From an uncultured Dorea sp. (lineage in GTDB: Bacteria; Bacillota; Clostridia; Lachnospirales; Lachnospiraceae), in contig CAJUMF010000018.1 in NCBI GenBank assembly GCA_910586965.1, forward strand, positions 10,492 to 74,491: DNA of 64,000 nt, read 5' to 3'. Shown here piece after piece: positions 8,805 to 18,086 of this stretch. The position numbers were made by a program, and so were the translations under genes. Under the pieces are notes generated by a model, which was not told the origin of the DNA, searched no databases, and saw only the letters and a program-made list of their open reading frames with translations. Position 1 is the stretch's first letter. The number at the start of each line of letters is the position of its first letter.

Positions 8805-9827
8805 TTACATTCCCAATAAAAATCCGTCTTTGAACGGATCTGCCGGATCTATAAGCCAACAGTTATATCCATCGATATATGCGCCGCCGGTTATAACCGG
8901 AACAATAGCATCAAAATCACCGACTTTGGCCGTGCGGTCAATTCTGCAATTGAATTTACAGCCCAAAATGCTGTAATATTCGAAGGTATCTCCCTGGGCA
9001 ATTTCGCCGGCAGCATATTTTTTTGCAGCCATTGCGGCCGTTCCCGTTCCGCATGGCGAACGGTCAACCTGACCCTCACCGAACACAGCCATATTTACAG
9101 TTCTGCCGTCTGACTGTTTCTGATACAGATCAATTACATCGATAGTATGGATATCAAGTTTAGGGTGTGATACTGTCACCTCCTGATTCAATGAATGCAT
9201 GATTTTCATTCCGATTTCTGTGTAAGCAGATGCATTCTTTCCATCCAATTTCATTCCGAACTGATCTGCATCCACCAGCGCACAAAAACTGCCGCTAAAC
9301 TCGAGATCATATTCAACAATACCATAACCATCGACCATCGTAGACAACCCTTCACGATATGAGAAAGTAGGAACATTCTCGAGGTCTGCCGATACCGCTT
9401 TACCTTCCCGGACATTAACATTGATAGAAACCATTCCGGCAGGCGCGTCGAAAGTAACATGTGTTACAGGCTCAGTCATTTCAACGAATCCTGCCTCGAC
9501 AACGGCAACAGCGGCTGCGATAGTACCATGACCGCACATATTAACTACTCCTCCGTTCTCCAGAAAGAGGACGCCAAAATCAGCTCCCTTGTGGACTGGC
9601 TCGACAAGTGCCACACAGAGCATATCCTTGTGTCCGCGCGGCTCAAAACAAAGCGAAGTTCTGATATAGTCACAGTGCTCCATGAAGAACTGTTTCTTCT
9701 CCATCATCGTTGTACCTTCGACCATTGGAATTCCACTTAGAATTATTCTTGCAGGCTCACCTTCTGTATGAGCCTCCAAAACTCTGAACTCTTCATATTT
9801 ATTGTGAAATTTAGGTGTCAGATCCAT
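8805..9827 (-). CDS. proline racemase / 4-hydroxyproline epimerase family enzyme
   Basis: Cofactor-independent epimerase of the proline racemase fold, 340 residues. Both catalytic cysteines are present: Cys98 in MCGHGT and Cys259 in DRSPCGTGT, which marks a racemase or epimerase rather than the trans-3-hydroxyproline dehydratase branch that has lost one of them. In Clostridia the family feeds D-proline reductase (Stickland fermentation) or handles dietary hydroxyproline. No prd genes are in the window. GGGAGG lies before the ATG (9827). First gene of a two-gene operon with the tautomerase. Substrate cannot be decided from sequence alone. Confidence 0.9.
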   Translation of the reverse strand: MDLTPKFHNKYEEFRVLEAHTEGEPARIILSGIPMVEGTTMMEKKQFFMEHCDYIRTSLCFEPRGHKDMLCVALVEPVHKGADFGVLFLENGGVVNMCGHGTIAAAVAVVEAGFVEMTEPVTHVTFDAPAGMVSINVNVREGKAVSADLENVPTFSYREGLSTMVDGYGIVEYDLEFSGSFCALVDADQFGMKLDGKNASAYTEIGMKIMHSLNQEVTVSHPKLDIHTIDVIDLYQKQSDGRTVNMAVFGEGQVDRSPCGTGTAAMAAKKYAAGEIAQGDTFEYYSILGCKFNCRIDRTAKVGDFDAIVPVITGGAYIDGYNCWLIDPADPFKDGFLLGM

Positions 9828-9921
9828 TGGATTACCTCCCTTAAATCATTTTTATTACAATGATATCTTTAATTATAGGTCTTATCTACTTTATTAGCGT
9901 ATTTTTTACTTTCCTGCCCGC

Positions 9922-10617
9922 CTAACTCAGCCTGAACTTCTCCTCCAGCCCTTTCCACCTTGTATACGTCTCCAGATGCCTGTCCATCCACTTCCCGTAC
10001 ATTCCGATCAAAAGCCCGTTCCCAAAAGCCAGCACTACCGTTCCCGGCCCGATGCCCACAATCCCGCCGAACATCAGGAAGGAAAATGCCGCCGCTATGA
10101 CAAGGCATGTCAGGTCAAATCCTATTTTGAACGAAGACAGCCGAATCCCAAACCGCTCACTGATTCCCTTCACGAAAAATTCGTAAACCTGGGGATAAAA
10201 GTACGTCTTAAAGTACAGCGCCACCCCCAGTGAATTAAGCAGAAAACCCACAACAAAATACAAAATCCGAAGAGACAGCGGCAGCACCCCCGGAGGGAAC
10301 CTCTCCGGGTCAAAATGGGGAACCGCCGTTCTCCAGAAATCCAGCACCGCACCATAGATAAGCCCCGACGCAAACGCAAAAAAATACATCGGCTTTACTT
10401 TTCTCATAATAATGCAGAATACAATAAAAAGCATTCCCTGGACGATATACTCTGCCTGTCCGAACGTCAGCACCGACACTTTCATGCTCACGATATATGC
10501 CGGAGCCACCACCATAGACATGCCAAGGTCCGCAGCCGCCAGCATTGCCGTAGCAAAAGAAAGCACGGCTACCGCCAGCCCATAAATCATCTCATTGCTT
10601 ACTCTGACCTTCCTCAT
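9922..10617 (-). CDS. YczE/YitT-like integral membrane protein (DUF6198 type)
   Basis: 231-residue polytopic membrane protein with about five or six hydrophobic helices (roughly 10-33, 55-72, 77-93, 118-138, 166-185, 190-206) and a basic C-terminal tail. Similar to the YczE/YitT group of Firmicute membrane proteins, whose function is not established. Begins 5 bases after the deoD stop, so it is cotranscribed with purine nucleoside phosphorylase; a role in nucleoside or base transport is only a guess from that position. Confidence 0.7.
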   Translation of the reverse strand: MRKVRVSNEMIYGLAVAVLSFATAMLAAADLGMSMVVAPAYIVSMKVSVLTFGQAEYIVQGMLFIVFCIIMRKVKPMYFFAFASGLIYGAVLDFWRTAVPHFDPERFPPGVLPLSLRILYFVVGFLLNSLGVALYFKTYFYPQVYEFFVKGISERFGIRLSSFKIGFDLTCLVIAAAFSFLMFGGIVGIGPGTVVLAFGNGLLIGMYGKWMDRHLETYTRWKGLEEKFRLS

Positions 10618-10622
10618 AGAGC

Positions 10623-11324
10623 TTACCCAATCTCAAGCGCAATCTCCATCATCTGGTTAAATCCGGTCTCGCGCTCCTTTGCACTGAGCGCCGCCTCCTT
10701 GTAGAGATGGTCGGAGATTGTAAGGATACAGAGGGCTTTCTTTCCTGCTCTGGCTGCATTCATATAGAGGGCCGCAGCCTCCATCTCAACTGCCAGCACG
10801 CCCATCCTGCGGAAACGGTCGTTAAAATCCTCCCTGTCATTATAGAACACATCAGAAGAAAGGACATTTCCCACTTTCACGTTCGCCCCTCTCTTCCTTG
10901 CCGCTCCTACCGCCCCCTCTAAAAGCCCATAGTCCGGTATCGGCGCAAATGTTCCCGGAATCCCGTACTGCTCGGCATAGTTGGAGTTGGTGCAGGCTCC
11001 CATGGCGATGACAATGTCCATCACGTCCACATCATCCTGCATCGCCCCCGCCGAGCCAATCCGTATAATCTTCTCTACATCATAAAAATGATACAGCTCA
11101 TAGCTGTAAATCCCGATAGACGGCATCCCCATGCCGCCGCCCATAACGGAAATCTCCTTCCCCTGGTAAGTTCCCGTATATCCCAGCATATTCCGGACTT
11201 CGTTAAAGCATACCGGATGTTCCAGGTAAGTCTCCGCGATATACTTTGCCCGCAGAGGGTCTCCCGGCATTAAAACCGTCTTTGCAATCTGCCCTTTTTC
11301 GGCCCCATTATGTGGTGTTCCCAT
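10623..11324 (-). CDS. deoD: purine nucleoside phosphorylase, DeoD type
   Basis: Cleaves purine (deoxy)nucleosides with phosphate to the base and (deoxy)ribose-1-phosphate. 233 residues from the ATG at 11324, with the phosphate-binding MPGDPLRAKYIA, the GSAGAMQ segment, VEMEAA and the SDH motif (ISDHLYK). The frame runs on to 11378, but GGAGG stands 9 bases before 11324 and the upstream ATG is inside the candidate -10 box, so the shorter start is used. Followed immediately by the YczE-like gene. Its product feeds DeoB and DeoC, encoded just upstream in a separate transcript. Confidence 0.95.
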   Translation of the reverse strand: MGTPHNGAEKGQIAKTVLMPGDPLRAKYIAETYLEHPVCFNEVRNMLGYTGTYQGKEISVMGGGMGMPSIGIYSYELYHFYDVEKIIRIGSAGAMQDDVDVMDIVIAMGACTNSNYAEQYGIPGTFAPIPDYGLLEGAVGAARKRGANVKVGNVLSSDVFYNDREDFNDRFRRMGVLAVEMEAAALYMNAARAGKKALCILTISDHLYKEAALSAKERETGFNQMMEIALEIG

Positions 11325-11373
11325 AAAATCATCCTCCTTTTTCATTATTCCCTGTTTTCGATTGCTTTCTTCT

Positions 11374-11382
11374 ATCATAACA
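11374..11382 (-). promoter_or_regulatory. extended -10 promoter of deoD
   Basis: Minus strand TGTTATGAT: an extended -10 (TGn-TATGAT) with no good -35. Start of transcription would fall about 40 bases before the chosen deoD ATG. Confidence 0.45.
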
Positions 11383-11422
11383 TCTCACCGCCGGAATCTC
11401 CACACATTTTCCTGCATTAACA

Positions 11423-11460
11423 ACAAAAAGACCTGCCATCCACGGTCACGGGCATGACAG
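11423..11460 (-). terminator. intrinsic terminator of the deo operon
   Basis: Minus strand stem of nine pairs (CTGTCATGCC with GGATGGCAG, one G bulge, one G-U) followed by GTCTTTTTGTTG. Lies 10 bases behind the YgjV-like gene. Confidence 0.8.
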
Positions 11461-11469
11461 TTTAGCGCA

Positions 11470-11769
11470 TCAATTTATCCTTTTAACATATCTGTCCTTT
11501 TCTTTGGCAAACCCCATCTTCTTCAGATAGCTGGCATGAGCCTGCTCCTTCCTGTCGAGCTTGATGAGATTGTAGATATTGATGGTCACCAGGCAGAAGT
11601 TCATAAGAGCCGTCGGATAAGAATGGATGATCAGCGCATATACAGCAAAGATACCGCTCCCTACTGTATTGATCACCCTGAGCCTTACCACCGAAGACAT
11701 CAGCATGGACACCACGACTAGGACAGAGCCTGTATACCCCACCATCTCAATGATCATCGATACATTCAT
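11470..11769 (-). CDS. YgjV-like small membrane protein
   Basis: About 99 residues with three predicted hydrophobic helices (near 5-25, 33-52 and 55-75) and a charged C-terminal tail (KKMGFAKEKDRY). Resembles the YgjV/Imp small inner-membrane family, of unknown function. AAGGAG is 11 bases before the ATG at 11769 and 5 bases before an in-frame TTG at 11775, so either could be the start. It begins 15 bases after deoC and is the last gene before the terminator, so it belongs to the deo transcript. Confidence 0.65.
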   Translation of the reverse strand: MNVSMIIEMVGYTGSVLVVVSMLMSSVVRLRVINTVGSGIFAVYALIIHSYPTALMNFCLVTINIYNLIKLDRKEQAHASYLKKMGFAKEKDRYVKRIN

Positions 11770-11784
11770 AACCAATTTTTCTCC

Positions 11785-12453
11785 TTAGTATCCGGAACCC
11801 GAATCCGTATTTTTCATGATCTTCACCAGCCTGCTTGTGCCGAGCCTGTCTGCCCCGGCTTTTACAAACTCCTGCGCGTCGTCAAAGGACGAGATGCCTC
11901 CTGCCGCCTTCACTTTTACATCCTTTCCCACATGCTCCCGCATAAGCTTTACATCCGCAAGCGTAGCTCCCCCGGTGGAAAATCCCGTGGATGTCTTGAT
12001 GTATTCCGCTCCCGCACCCGTGACAATCTCGCACATCTTGATCTTCTCTTCTTCCGTGAGAAGGCATGTCTCGATGATCACCTTCAGTATCTTCCCCCCG
12101 CAGGCCTCGTGGACCTGGCGGATCTCGTCTTCAATTTCCTGATACCTTTTGTCTTTCAGATACCCGATATTGATCACCATGTCAATCTCCTCGGCTCCGT
12201 TCTCAACCGCATCCTTCGTCTCAAAGACCTTTACCGCCGCAGTGCTGTACCCGTTGGGGAATCCGATAACGGTGCAGATTGGGAGTTTCCCCTCCACATA
12301 CTCTGCCGCCTGCCTGACATAAGATGCCGGGATGCAGGCGGACGCAGCATCATACTTTATGGCATCATCAAGTATCCCCCGGATTTCCTCCCATGTCGCT
12401 GCCTGCCCAAGCAGCGTGTGGTCAACAAGCTTTAAAATATCCTCTCTCTTCAT
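11785..12453 (-). CDS. deoC: deoxyribose-phosphate aldolase
   Basis: Class I aldolase splitting 2-deoxyribose-5-phosphate to glyceraldehyde-3-phosphate and acetaldehyde. 222 residues, usual length, with the Schiff-base lysine in the VKAAGGI segment, the second active-site lysine in LKVIIETCLL, and EYIKTSTGF. GAGAGGA before the ATG. Sits 90 bases behind deoB, which makes its substrate, and ahead of the YgjV-like gene, in one transcript. Confidence 0.95.
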   Translation of the reverse strand: MKREDILKLVDHTLLGQAATWEEIRGILDDAIKYDAASACIPASYVRQAAEYVEGKLPICTVIGFPNGYSTAAVKVFETKDAVENGAEEIDMVINIGYLKDKRYQEIEDEIRQVHEACGGKILKVIIETCLLTEEEKIKMCEIVTGAGAEYIKTSTGFSTGGATLADVKLMREHVGKDVKVKAAGGISSFDDAQEFVKAGADRLGTSRLVKIMKNTDSGSGY

Positions 12454-12543
12454 AAATATATCCTCTCTTTCTTAAAATAGCGAAACAATACTAACCAACA
12501 ATGCACTCATGATGCTGACAAACTACCTGACTCCTTTTTTCGT

Positions 12544-13734
12544 TTACTTTAATTTTCCCAATATGGAACTTCCAATCGTTCCTTCCGGCATAGCAAGCCC
12601 GAAATTGTCGGCAATCGTCGCGCCGATCACCGCAAAGGTCTCCGCGTCCTTAAGTTTCCCGCACCCTTCCATGGACGGGGAATAGGCAAGGAACGGCACT
12701 TTTTCCCTTGTGTGGTCTGTACCCGTATGGGTCGGGTCATTTCCGTGGTCCGCCGTGATGATCAGAAGGTCGTCCTCCTGCAAAAGCTTTAGCAGCTCTC
12801 CCAGCTTTACATCGAACTTTTCAATCTCCTTCGCATAGCCTTCCACATCCCTGCGGTGCCCCCACAAAGCATCAAAATCCACAAGATTCACATAGCAGAG
12901 CCCTTCAAAATCTCTTTTCGCAATCTCAATCGTCTGTTCCATCCCATGTACCGAGCTTTTGGACTTATTGGATTCGGTAAGCCCTTCCCCGTCAAAGATG
13001 TCAAAGATCTTCCCCACCGATATCACTGAAAGCCCGGCATCCTTAAGCACATTGAGCGCAGTCCTTCCGTAAGGCTTTAACGCGTAATCATGGCGGTTGC
13101 TCGTACGCTTAAACTCCCCTTTCTTCTTTCCCACATAGGGTCTTGCGATGACGCGCCCCACCTTCCACTCGTCTTTCATCGTGATCTCGCGGGCAATCTC
13201 GCAGCACCGGTACAGCTCCTCAAGCCCGAAAGTCTCTTCATTTCCGCAAATCTGCAAAACGGAATCCGCCGAAGTATACACGATCATATGCCCTGTGGCA
13301 ATCTCTTCTTCCGCCAGCTCTTCTAAAATCGCCGTTCCGCTGGCGCTCTTATTTCCGATAATGGTCCGCCCTGTCCTCTGTGACAACTCATCTATAAGTT
13401 CCCGGGGGAATCCGGTCTCCGTAAATGTCTGAAAAGGTTTTGTAATATAAAGCCCCATCATCTCCCAGTGGCCGGTCATTGTATCTTTCCCGGTACTTGC
13501 CTCATAAAGGTATGTATAATATCCCATCGGCTCTTTCACTGCCTCCACCTGCTTTAAGGGATGAAGGTTCGCCAGTCCGAGTTTCGCAAGGTTTGGGATA
13601 ACAAACTTATCCATCCGCTGGGAGATATGCCCCAGAGTATCCGTCCCTGCATCGCCGTAATCCGCCGCGTCCGGCAGCGCGCCTACGCCGAGAGAATCCA
13701 CAACAATTGTAAATATACGTCTGTATTTCTTCAT
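12544..13734 (-). CDS. deoB: phosphopentomutase
   Basis: Manganese enzyme of the alkaline phosphatase fold that interconverts (deoxy)ribose-1-phosphate and -5-phosphate. 396 residues, with N-terminal VVDSLGVGALPDA metal site, the phosphorylated threonine in the KDTMTGHWE loop, and the C-terminal metal ligands in ITADHGNDPTH and TDHTREKVP. GGAAGGAAGGG precedes the ATG by 7 bases. It links purine nucleoside phosphorylase to DeoC. Located between a broken Crp/Fnr-type regulator and deoC. Confidence 0.96.
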   Translation of the reverse strand: MKKYRRIFTIVVDSLGVGALPDAADYGDAGTDTLGHISQRMDKFVIPNLAKLGLANLHPLKQVEAVKEPMGYYTYLYEASTGKDTMTGHWEMMGLYITKPFQTFTETGFPRELIDELSQRTGRTIIGNKSASGTAILEELAEEEIATGHMIVYTSADSVLQICGNEETFGLEELYRCCEIAREITMKDEWKVGRVIARPYVGKKKGEFKRTSNRHDYALKPYGRTALNVLKDAGLSVISVGKIFDIFDGEGLTESNKSKSSVHGMEQTIEIAKRDFEGLCYVNLVDFDALWGHRRDVEGYAKEIEKFDVKLGELLKLLQEDDLLIITADHGNDPTHTGTDHTREKVPFLAYSPSMEGCGKLKDAETFAVIGATIADNFGLAMPEGTIGSSILGKLK

Positions 13735-13751
13735 ACTAATACCCTTCCTTC

Positions 13752-14187
13752 CTATTCTTTATATTGTTTTAACTTTAAAAATTGTTCCTGCGAAAGCATG
13801 ATTTTTCCGTTTTCATTCGAGATATAGCCGTCCTTTTTTCCGTTCCTGTACGATTTGAGCAGATAATCCACCAGCCTTTCCGTGCAGCTCATGAATATAT
13901 ACTCCCGGTCAACTATCCGCTCGGAAGTAAGCGTAGCCATAATATTTTTCATTCGGAGAAACAGCGCGTTCTCATCGCGGCGTATCCAGCTCATATAACT
14001 CTTCGCCGGAATCTTAAGCAGCCTGCAGTCCTTCGCCGCGCATATGGAGATGCAGTACTCCGGGATTTCCGCAAATATCTCAAAATCACCGACAATATAC
14101 ATTCTCGTGAAATCCATAAAGTAATACACACGCCCCATCCGCTGATGGTTTCCCTATAATCTCCATCAACTGCTGTTTCGATCTCAT
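13752..14187 (-). pseudogene. broken Crp/Fnr-family regulator
   Basis: An ATG at 14187, one base behind the guaD stop and after GGGAGAG, opens a frame that ends after 33 codons. From 14138 a second frame, shifted by one, carries a recognisable cyclic-nucleotide-binding-type segment (VGDFEIFAEIPEY, then RLLKIPAKSYMSW) and a dimerisation helix, and stops with only the first few residues of the expected DNA-binding domain (IMLSQEQFLK). Both a frameshift and a missing helix-turn-helix point to a decayed regulator. Its place inside the guaD-deoBC run suggests it once controlled nucleoside catabolism (inference). A short functional protein from the second frame is possible but unlikely. Confidence 0.65.
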
Positions 14188-14188
14188 C

Positions 14189-15472
14189 TTAACTCTCCCG
14201 GAATATCACCTGGCCGTCCACGAATTTTGCCGCGATACAGCGCTCGTCGGCCAGATAAATCAGCCGTTCTAAGCGTTCCTTCGCGCTCAGCTTTCGAGGG
14301 TGTCTTAGCATACTGTCATCGAGCACCACTGCGTCAAACTCGTACCCTTCTTCAAAGCTCCCGACGTTTCCAAAGAATTCTCCTCCGCCCTTTGTCGCCA
14401 TAAAAAACACTTCCTCCATCGTCAGCGGCACCACCGACTGGTCATAAAGCCTCCATCTGAGTTTGGAACACTGCACCGCCAGAGCCATCGCCTTGAAGAC
14501 AGACAGGGAGGAGCCTGCCGCAACATCTGTCCCAAGCCCTACCTTCATCCCTTTTTCCAGATACCTCTTTACCGGTGCCACGCCGGAAGACAGGTTCGCG
14601 TTGGATTCCGGGCAATGGGCGATAAATACCCCCTGCCTTCGCATCAGCTCTGTCTCTTCTTCCCCGCAGTGGACGCAGTGAGCCATGATTGTCGGGCAGG
14701 AGTTCCCAAACAGACCATAGCGGTCGTAAGTCTCTCCATAATGCGACGTGCCCGGGCACAGCTCTTTCACCCAATCAATCTCATCCAGGTTCTCAGACAA
14801 ATGCGACTGTACCGGCAGCCCGTATTTCTTCTGCAGCCCCGACAGCCTCTCCAACAGTTCATCCGTACATGACGGGGTAAATCTCGGGGTCAGCACAGGC
14901 TTTATATTTTTAAATCCCTGACTTTTAAGCAGCCACTCTTCCGTGTCTTTTTCCGACTTTTCAGCACTCTCCTCACACAGATATTCCGGACTGTTCCTGT
15001 CCATATTCACTTTCCCGACATAGGCCTTAATCCCCGTCTCCTCCAGCTTTTCCATCAGCAGGAGCGTCGCCTGCGTATGGATAGTCGCGAAAATGCATGC
15101 CCTCGTGGTTGCGCTGTTTTTCAGGTCCTCTGCGAAAATGTCATATGCCTCTCCTGCATATTCCAAATCCCCGTACCTTGCCTCTTCCACAAATGTATGC
15201 GTATTCAGCCAGTCAATCAGCTCCAGATCCATGCCCATACCGCGGAATGCATACTGCGGCGCATGTACATGCAGATCCACAAGCCCGGGGATGATTATCT
15301 TGTCTTCGTAATTATAGCAAGGCAGCGTCTCATATTCTTTTGGGAGCGTGTCATACACCCCGGCGCACCTTCCGTCCTCACACACGGCATAGCCATTTTC
15401 TGTTATACACAGCTCTTCCCTTGATTCGCTGTAACAGATATTTCCTTTGAATACATAGTTCTTCATTATCAT
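14189..15472 (-). CDS. guaD: guanine deaminase
   Basis: Zinc amidohydrolase deaminating guanine to xanthine. 427 residues with the metal-binding HVHAPQ after PGLVDL, a QSHLSE histidine, MAHCVHC and the conserved LGTDVAAGSS aspartate site. AAAGGA is 5 bases before the ATG at 15472; a second in-frame ATG lies two codons on. First gene of a run with the broken Crp/Fnr regulator (one base behind its stop), deoB, deoC and the YgjV-like gene, so purine and deoxyribose salvage are grouped here. Confidence 0.9.
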   Translation of the reverse strand: MIMKNYVFKGNICYSESREELCITENGYAVCEDGRCAGVYDTLPKEYETLPCYNYEDKIIIPGLVDLHVHAPQYAFRGMGMDLELIDWLNTHTFVEEARYGDLEYAGEAYDIFAEDLKNSATTRACIFATIHTQATLLLMEKLEETGIKAYVGKVNMDRNSPEYLCEESAEKSEKDTEEWLLKSQGFKNIKPVLTPRFTPSCTDELLERLSGLQKKYGLPVQSHLSENLDEIDWVKELCPGTSHYGETYDRYGLFGNSCPTIMAHCVHCGEEETELMRRQGVFIAHCPESNANLSSGVAPVKRYLEKGMKVGLGTDVAAGSSLSVFKAMALAVQCSKLRWRLYDQSVVPLTMEEVFFMATKGGGEFFGNVGSFEEGYEFDAVVLDDSMLRHPRKLSAKERLERLIYLADERCIAAKFVDGQVIFRES

Positions 15473-15548
15473 CGATTTCCTTTTTTCTTTTACTTTAACA
15501 TATTACCTAACAAATAAGAACCCTGCTTTAGATAAATTATACATATCA

Positions 15549-15583
15549 CAAAAAGACCCTGCCACCCATACTTACATGGACAG
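15549..15583 (-). terminator. intrinsic terminator behind glgP
   Basis: Minus strand hairpin pairing CTGTC with GGCAG and CAT with ATG around a short bulge, followed by GGGTCTTTTTGTG. Lies 48 bases behind the glgP stop. The stem is imperfect, but the U-run is clear. Confidence 0.6.
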
Positions 15584-15630
15584 CAAGATCTCTCCTGTCA
15601 TCACAGAGCATCCGTTTCCGGATGCAAACT

Positions 15631-17892
15631 TTACTTCAATTTCCAGATATCTTCATTATACTGGGCGATTGTCCGGTCCGAAGAAAAATATCCTGCTTTC
15701 GCGATATTCACAAGCATCTTCCTGCTCCACGCCCTGCGGTCCTCATAATCTTTGTATGCCCGCTCCTTGACTGTGATATAATCTTTAAGATCAAGAAGAG
15801 TCATAAACCAGTCCTTCTGGATCAGCTCCGCATGGATCCGAAGCAGATGATAAGGCTCCCCGATCTTCATCATCTCAGGACTGATGATAAAATTGATCAG
15901 CTCCCTGATCTGCGCATCATGGATATAATAATCCGCCGCCCGGTAATCATAGTTTTTATAATGTGCGATCACCTGATCACTGGACTCACCAAAGATATAG
16001 ATATTGTCATCTCCTACCAGCTCATGGATCTCCACATTCGCTCCGTCTTCTGTTCCGATGGTCACCGCACCGTTTAACATAAACTTCATATTGCCGGTCC
16101 CTGATGCTTCCTTAGATGCGAGAGATATCTGCTCGGAGATATCGCAGGCCGGAATTAAATGCTCTGCCATCGTGACATTATAATTCTCCGCCATCACTAC
16201 ATGAAGGTACGGCGCCACCTCCGGGTCACTCTCCGTAAGCTTCTGGATACAAAGGATCAGATGGATGATATCCTTGGCGATATGGTAAGCCGGAGCCGCC
16301 TTCGCCCCGAAGATCATCGTGATCGGTGTGGCAGGTTTCCTTCCCGCCTTAATCTCCAGATATTTATAGATCGCATACAATGCGTTCATCTGCTGTCTCT
16401 TATACTCATGAAGTCTTTTCACCTGGATATCAAAGATCGAATCCGGATTAAGCTCTAACCCTTGCGTCTCCTTAAGGTACGCAGAGAGCTGCCTCTTCTT
16501 CTCATGCTTTACTTCAAGCAGCTCATCAAGAGCCGCCTCATCATCCACAATCTTAAGAAGTCCCTCAAGCTTATCCGCATCTTTCCTGAAACCGTCTACA
16601 TGCTTCCCAATCCACCGGGTAAGCTCATGATTGCAGTGAAGGAGCCAGCGTCGAAAAGTAATACCGTTAGTCTTATTGTTGAACTTCTGTGGGTAAATGT
16701 CATAAAATGGCTTAAGTTCGGAATTTTTCAATATCTCCGTGTGAAGCGCTGCCACACCATTTACACTGTACCCGTAATGAATATCCATATGCGCCATATG
16801 TACGCGGTTCTGCGCATCGATGATAGCTACTTCCGGATTATGGAATCTCGCCTTCACCCGCACATCCAGCTCTTTGATGATCGGCACGATCTGAGGCGCC
16901 ACCTGCTCCAGATAATGGAGCGGCCACTTCTCCAGCGCTTCCGCAAGGATGGTATGGTTCGTGTAGGCACAAGTCTTTTCCACGATCTCTATGGCCTCGT
17001 TGAAATCAATATTCTTCTGCACCAGCAGACGGATAAGCTCCGGGATCACCATGGACGGATGGGTATCATTGATCTGGACTGCCACATGTTCATGAAGCTT
17101 TCTAAGCTCGTATCCTTTCTCCTCGCACTCTTTTAAGATAAGCTGCGCGCCGCTTGACACCATAAAATACTGCTGGTAGATCCGAAGGAGATTTCCCGCC
17201 TCATCGCTGTCATCCGGATAGAGGAAAAGTGTCAGATTCTTCGCCACTTCCTTTTTATCAAAGGAAATCCCATCCCTTATGATACTTTCATCGACTCCCT
17301 TTACATCGAACAGATGAAGCTTGTTCTTTCCGTTCTCATATCCTGCCGCATCGATATCATAAAGAACGGATGTCAGTGTGAAGTCTTTAAAAGGCACTTC
17401 AAAAGAAATGCCTGTGTCACGAAGCCATCCTTCCGGCTCAATCCACGGATTCGGCATTTCCTTCTGTCTGCGGCTCTCAAACACCTGCTTAAAAAGTCCC
17501 ATATGGTAGTTGAGCCCGATTCCGTCCCCGGATAACCCCAGCGTAGCGATGGAATCCAAAAAACACGCCGCAAGCCTTCCAAGTCCCCCGTTTCCAAGAG
17601 ACGGCTCCGGCTCAATCTCCTCAATATGCGCCAGATCTTTTCCATTTTCTTTTAAAAGCTCTGCCACTTCATCATATAGACCAAGATTGATCAGATTGTT
17701 GGATAAAAGTTTCCCGATCAAAAACTCTGCCGATATATAATATAATTTTTTACTGCCCTGGATAGCCGGTGTCTGTTCAAGCTTCTCCTTCGTATATTCC
17801 AGCAGAGCGCCGTAAATTTCCCGGTCATCTGCTTCACTGATCGTCTTCTGGCTTCTCCTCCGTACAAGATTGTTCAATTCATCTCTAAGCAT
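15631..17892 (-). CDS. glgP: glycogen/starch/alpha-glucan phosphorylase
   Basis: PLP-dependent phosphorylase releasing glucose-1-phosphate from alpha-1,4-glucans. 753 residues, somewhat shorter than the 800-plus usual in enteric bacteria but typical of clostridial forms. Signatures: EPSLGNGGLGRLAACFLDS near the N-terminus, NDTHPSM, and the PLP lysine in EASGTGNMKFMLNG. GGAGG lies 6 bases before the ATG. Single-gene unit: a terminator behind it, and yajC with its own terminator upstream. Confidence 0.95.
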   Translation of the reverse strand: MLRDELNNLVRRRSQKTISEADDREIYGALLEYTKEKLEQTPAIQGSKKLYYISAEFLIGKLLSNNLINLGLYDEVAELLKENGKDLAHIEEIEPEPSLGNGGLGRLAACFLDSIATLGLSGDGIGLNYHMGLFKQVFESRRQKEMPNPWIEPEGWLRDTGISFEVPFKDFTLTSVLYDIDAAGYENGKNKLHLFDVKGVDESIIRDGISFDKKEVAKNLTLFLYPDDSDEAGNLLRIYQQYFMVSSGAQLILKECEEKGYELRKLHEHVAVQINDTHPSMVIPELIRLLVQKNIDFNEAIEIVEKTCAYTNHTILAEALEKWPLHYLEQVAPQIVPIIKELDVRVKARFHNPEVAIIDAQNRVHMAHMDIHYGYSVNGVAALHTEILKNSELKPFYDIYPQKFNNKTNGITFRRWLLHCNHELTRWIGKHVDGFRKDADKLEGLLKIVDDEAALDELLEVKHEKKRQLSAYLKETQGLELNPDSIFDIQVKRLHEYKRQQMNALYAIYKYLEIKAGRKPATPITMIFGAKAAPAYHIAKDIIHLILCIQKLTESDPEVAPYLHVVMAENYNVTMAEHLIPACDISEQISLASKEASGTGNMKFMLNGAVTIGTEDGANVEIHELVGDDNIYIFGESSDQVIAHYKNYDYRAADYYIHDAQIRELINFIISPEMMKIGEPYHLLRIHAELIQKDWFMTLLDLKDYITVKERAYKDYEDRRAWSRKMLVNIAKAGYFSSDRTIAQYNEDIWKLK

Positions 17893-18020
17893 AGTCTTCC
17901 TCCTACATATGATAATCTAATCTTATAGAATCCATTGCAATCTCTTCAATTGCTGCCTTAAATCCATAGTTTACCATAACTGTTATATCTTGTCTAATAG
18001 CAGATTGCCTAAAAAACAGT

Positions 18021-18056
18021 TAAAAAGAAGGACTTTCTGTACGAAAACCCTTCTTA
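18021..18056 (-). terminator. intrinsic terminator behind yajC
   Basis: Minus strand AAGAAGG and CCTTCTT arms (7 pairs) with a 17-base interior, followed by TTTTTAAC. Lies 30 bases behind the yajC stop. Confidence 0.85.
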
Positions 18057-18086
18057 ATAATCTTCTCTATCTACCTGTTTCTTGTC

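Noticed and set aside
11325..11378. Longer DeoD start at 11378
   Set aside because: That ATG is part of the candidate -10 box; GGAGG precedes the ATG at 11324.
16462..17136. Plus-strand open frame of 224 codons opposite glgP
   Set aside because: Shadow of a conserved coding region with no ribosome site and no recognisable domain.
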